A stretch of 6,890 nt of DNA from Eubacterium sp. (GTDB lineage Bacteria; Bacillota; Clostridia; Lachnospirales; Lachnospiraceae). The translations under genes were made by a program, and so were the position numbers. The stretch lies in the NCBI GenBank assembly GCA_017616955.1, contig JAFZXD010000148.1, forward strand, positions 1 through 6,890, given 5' to 3'. The notes beneath the pieces were generated by a model. That model had not been told where the DNA came from. It saw nothing but the letters and a program-made list of their open reading frames with translations, and made no database searches. This document shows, piece by piece, positions 4,972-6,890 of this stretch (positions are counted from its first letter, which is position 1; the number at the start of each line of letters is the position of its first letter).

Positions 4972-6276
4972 CTATTTTTTAACTATTTTCCTGATGACGA
5001 ATCCTGTTTTTATGTTTACCAGGTCGGTTTTGACGCCATTTTGTTCCTTTTTATCTTTACAATAGCTATTTGTTTTGAAATAAACTCTGAGTTCCTGTTT
5101 TGGATGAGGAGCAGACTCCATTTCATTTCCGTATTCATCCAATATGGATTCTACTATCACCTCCTGATTTGTCCCTCCCGGGATCATTATTTCAAGTTCT
5201 TCTCCCACAGAGAATTTATTTTTCTGACTGAACCCTACACTTCCATCTTCGAAGACTTTTTCAATTCTTCCCATATACGTTGCATTCTGTACATAGGTAT
5301 TGTTATCATATATCTGATCTTCTTCAGATGGTTTTCCGTAATAGAAGCCTCTTGTAAAATCTCTCATGGTGCAGGCTGCTATTTCGTGTTTATAATGTTC
5401 AATCTTTGATTCATAGAGTTTCGAATCTGTAAAGTAATCATCTATCGCTTCTCTGTATGTACTTGCAGTTACCGCAACATAGAGATTAGTCTTCATTCTT
5501 CCTTCCACTTTAAATGAGTCTATTCCGGCATTGACCAGATCCGGTATCTTATCTACCATACACAGATCCTTAGAATTAAATATATAGGTTCCTCTTTCAT
5601 CTTCTTCTACCGGTAGATATTCACCCGGACGATTTTCTTCCATCACCACATACTTCCATCTGCAAGGATGCGTGCACGCACCTTTGTTGGCATCTCTTCC
5701 TGTGAAGTAGTTAGAAAGAAGACATCTGCCTGAATAAGATATACACATCGCACCGTGCATAAATGCCTCTATCTCCAGATCTTCCGGAATCCTGTCTCTT
5801 ATATCCCTTATCTCTTTCAGAGAAAGTTCTCTTGCCGCAACAACTCTTGTAGCTCCCATATCATGCCAAAACTTATAAGTCTGATAATTCGTATTATTCG
5901 CCTGAGTGCTGATATGAATCTCAGTTTTGCTTCCTTTAAGAATGTCTCTTGCAATGCTGAAAAGTCCCGGATCGGAAATAAGCACCGCATCGACTCCCAA
6001 GTTCTTCAACTCCTCATAATAAGGAGCCGCTTTTTCTATATCGTCGTTATGCGCATATATATTAGTAGTAACATATAACTTCACACCATGTTCATGGGTA
6101 TATCTCACAGCCTCTTCCATATCCTCCTTCGAGAAGTTATCAGCTTTAGCTCTGAGACCAAATCTCTGCCCACCTATATATACAGCATCCGCGCCATAGT
6201 CAACCGCCACCTTCAGAGTTTCAAGTCCGCCTGCAGGTATCAGAAGTTCCGGTTTACGTGTGATTGTGTTACTCAT
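4972..6276 (-). CDS. trhP: U32-family protein, probable tRNA U34 hydroxylation protein TrhP (YrrO type)
   Basis: 434 residues. Often annotated as a U32 peptidase or collagenase, but characterised members of this branch (TrhP of E. coli and B. subtilis) are needed to form 5-hydroxyuridine at tRNA position 34, using prephenate. The N-terminal barrel-like part opens with PELLIPAG and GADAVYIGG (28-36). The U32 signature runs from E170 to S188 (EAFMHGAMCISYSGRCLLS). Four conserved cysteines, C178, C185, C201 and C205, match the iron-sulfur ligands known from the related UbiU/UbiV proteins. FKVEGRMK (255-262) is another family block. The C-terminal part from about 330 matches the small domain of longer YrrO-like members. 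ATG 6276 has GAGG 8 bases upstream. It lies 126 bases after a TrmR-type methyltransferase, which in B. subtilis shares its operon and acts on its product; this context favours TrhP over a protease. A terminator lies in between, but no convincing separate promoter was found. Confidence 0.85.
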   Translation of the reverse strand: MSNTITRKPELLIPAGGLETLKVAVDYGADAVYIGGQRFGLRAKADNFSKEDMEEAVRYTHEHGVKLYVTTNIYAHNDDIEKAAPYYEELKNLGVDAVLISDPGLFSIARDILKGSKTEIHISTQANNTNYQTYKFWHDMGATRVVAARELSLKEIRDIRDRIPEDLEIEAFMHGAMCISYSGRCLLSNYFTGRDANKGACTHPCRWKYVVMEENRPGEYLPVEEDERGTYIFNSKDLCMVDKIPDLVNAGIDSFKVEGRMKTNLYVAVTASTYREAIDDYFTDSKLYESKIEHYKHEIAACTMRDFTRGFYYGKPSEEDQIYDNNTYVQNATYMGRIEKVFEDGSVGFSQKNKFSVGEELEIMIPGGTNQEVIVESILDEYGNEMESAPHPKQELRVYFKTNSYCKDKKEQNGVKTDLVNIKTGFVIRKIVKK

Positions 6277-6339
6277 TTCTTTTTCCTCATCTCTCTATTT
6301 CATATATAACTCACTATATATCATTATTTTATCGTAAAT

Positions 6340-6374
6340 AAAAACTTCCTACAACTGCTATATAGGAAGTTTTT
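6340..6374 (-). terminator. Rho-independent terminator after the methyltransferase gene
   Basis: A perfect 12-bp stem (6340-6351 with 6363-6374, core CTTCCTA / TAGGAAG) with an 11-base loop begins 29 bases after the methyltransferase stop. On the minus strand the second arm ends in TTTTT and is followed by ATTTACG; on the plus strand TTTTTT follows the core. It could work in both directions. The stem is rather A+T-rich, so partial read-through into trhP is possible. The 63 bases between it and trhP hold only weak -10-like sequences (for example TGATATATA at 6322-6314 on the minus strand). Confidence 0.75.
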
Positions 6375-6402
6375 TAAGTCAATTATATACAATTTGTAGT
6401 AA

Positions 6403-6890
6403 TTATTTCACAACTGACAGCGCCATTCCATCGGCAACTGATAATATACTCGTCTCAAGCCTTTCGTCATGAGTTATATCATATAGATATTGTCTCATCC
6501 TGTCGTGTATAGTTCTGTCTCTTTTCTCAACCAGAAAATGTGATTCAAGAACATCCCCATCTGCTAGGATATTGTCCGTAAGGATTGTTGTTCCGGAATG
6601 TGCAAGTTTAAGACACAGTTCAAGATAAGCACTATACTGAGCTTTTGCAGCATCTATAAATATGAAATCATAGTCAGGTACTTTCTGAGATATCATCTCC
6701 TCCAGCACTTTAACTGCATCCCCCTTATGCTGTGTGATGCAATGTTCCATCTTCATCATATTTATATTCAGCTCCGCCTGCTTTATTCTGTCTTCATCCA
6801 GTTCAATCGTATCTATATGATAGTCCGAACCTTCCAAAACAGATGCCATAACCAAAGTCGAATAACCTACAGCTGTTCCTATCTCCAGGA
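6403..6890 (-). CDS. trmR: SAM-dependent O-methyltransferase, probable tRNA 5-hydroxyuridine methyltransferase TrmR (YrrM), 5' end missing
   Basis: The last 161 codons are visible; the frame is open to the window edge, so the start lies outside. About 54 N-terminal residues are missing if the usual length of about 215 applies. Visible residues 1-10, LEIGTAVGYS, are the SAM-binding loop. IELDEDR (28-34) carries the acidic residue that holds the ribose. GDA is at 56-58. FIDAAK (77-82) with D79, and TDN (104-106) with D105 and N106, supply the metal-binding Asp, Asp and Asn of the catechol O-methyltransferase-like family. The end, ADGMALSVV, matches the usual DG-(hydrophobic) close. TrmR of B. 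subtilis turns 5-hydroxyuridine at tRNA position 34 into 5-methoxyuridine. The general family (methyltransferase 3) also includes small-molecule enzymes, but the downstream U32 gene favours the tRNA role. The frame also contains TTG and ATG codons near 6855-6847, but translation from there would remove the SAM loop. Confidence 0.85.
   Translation of the reverse strand, partial: LEIGTAVGYSTLVMASVLEGSDYHIDTIELDEDRIKQAELNINMMKMEHCITQHKGDAVKVLEEMISQKVPDYDFIFIDAAKAQYSAYLELCLKLAHSGTTILTDNILADGDVLESHFLVEKRDRTIHDRMRQYLYDITHDERLETSILSVADGMALSVVK

Noticed and set aside
4950..4972. A terminator for trhP made from GTGC and GCAC just after the stop codon
   Set aside because: Only four pairs with an A+T-rich loop and four T; too weak to call.
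4972..6276. A secreted collagenase or protease virulence factor
   Set aside because: There is no signal peptide, the four-cysteine pattern matches iron-sulfur U32 proteins, and the neighbour is a TrmR-type enzyme; the RNA-modification role fits better.
6273..6290. A five-codon upstream frame (MRKKK) whose stop overlaps the trhP start
   Set aside because: It has no good ribosome site of its own and arises naturally from the purine-rich ribosome site of trhP.

Overview
All the genes in this window lie on the minus strand. The A+T-rich gaps, the strong AGGAGG-type ribosome sites, the sigma-A style promoter and the protein types suggest a Gram-positive anaerobe of the Clostridia, most likely a Lachnospiraceae relative. 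That placement is an inference from style; no taxonomic marker gene is present.

In transcription order (high to low coordinates), the window opens with two tRNA-modification genes. The first is the C-terminal three quarters of a TrmR/YrrM-type SAM methyltransferase (6403 to the window edge), followed by a hairpin terminator (6340-6374). The second is a complete U32-family protein of the TrhP/YrrO type (4972-6276). In Bacillus subtilis these two families act in sequence on wobble uridine 34 of tRNA: TrhP-type proteins help make 5-hydroxyuridine and TrmR methylates it to 5-methoxyuridine.

After a 215-base gap with a near-consensus promoter (4840-4867) comes a type IV pilus cluster: pilB (extension ATPase, 3044-4756), pilT (retraction ATPase, 1859-2914), pilC (inner-membrane platform, 471-1676) and the 5' part of a type IV pilin gene running off the window (1-378). 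This is the core motor, platform and fibre set for a pilus that can extend and retract. The prepilin peptidase and alignment-complex genes are not in the window. PilB carries two tandem copies of the MshEN motif, so the machine may be controlled by cyclic di-GMP.

No wholly new system is visible. The most interesting unexplained structure is between the pilus genes: (i) five TGAAC-like repeats at one-helical-turn spacing just upstream of a good candidate promoter for pilC-pilA (1763-1813), which look like a response-regulator array; (ii) a long A+T-rich hairpin that includes the pilB stop codon (3010-3047); (iii) a roughly 76-base pilB leader with a palindrome at the expected start site and a G-rich hairpin; and (iv) a hairpin with a possible extended -10 just ahead of the pilin gene. 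Together they suggest that ATPase, platform and pilin levels are set separately within one gene cluster.
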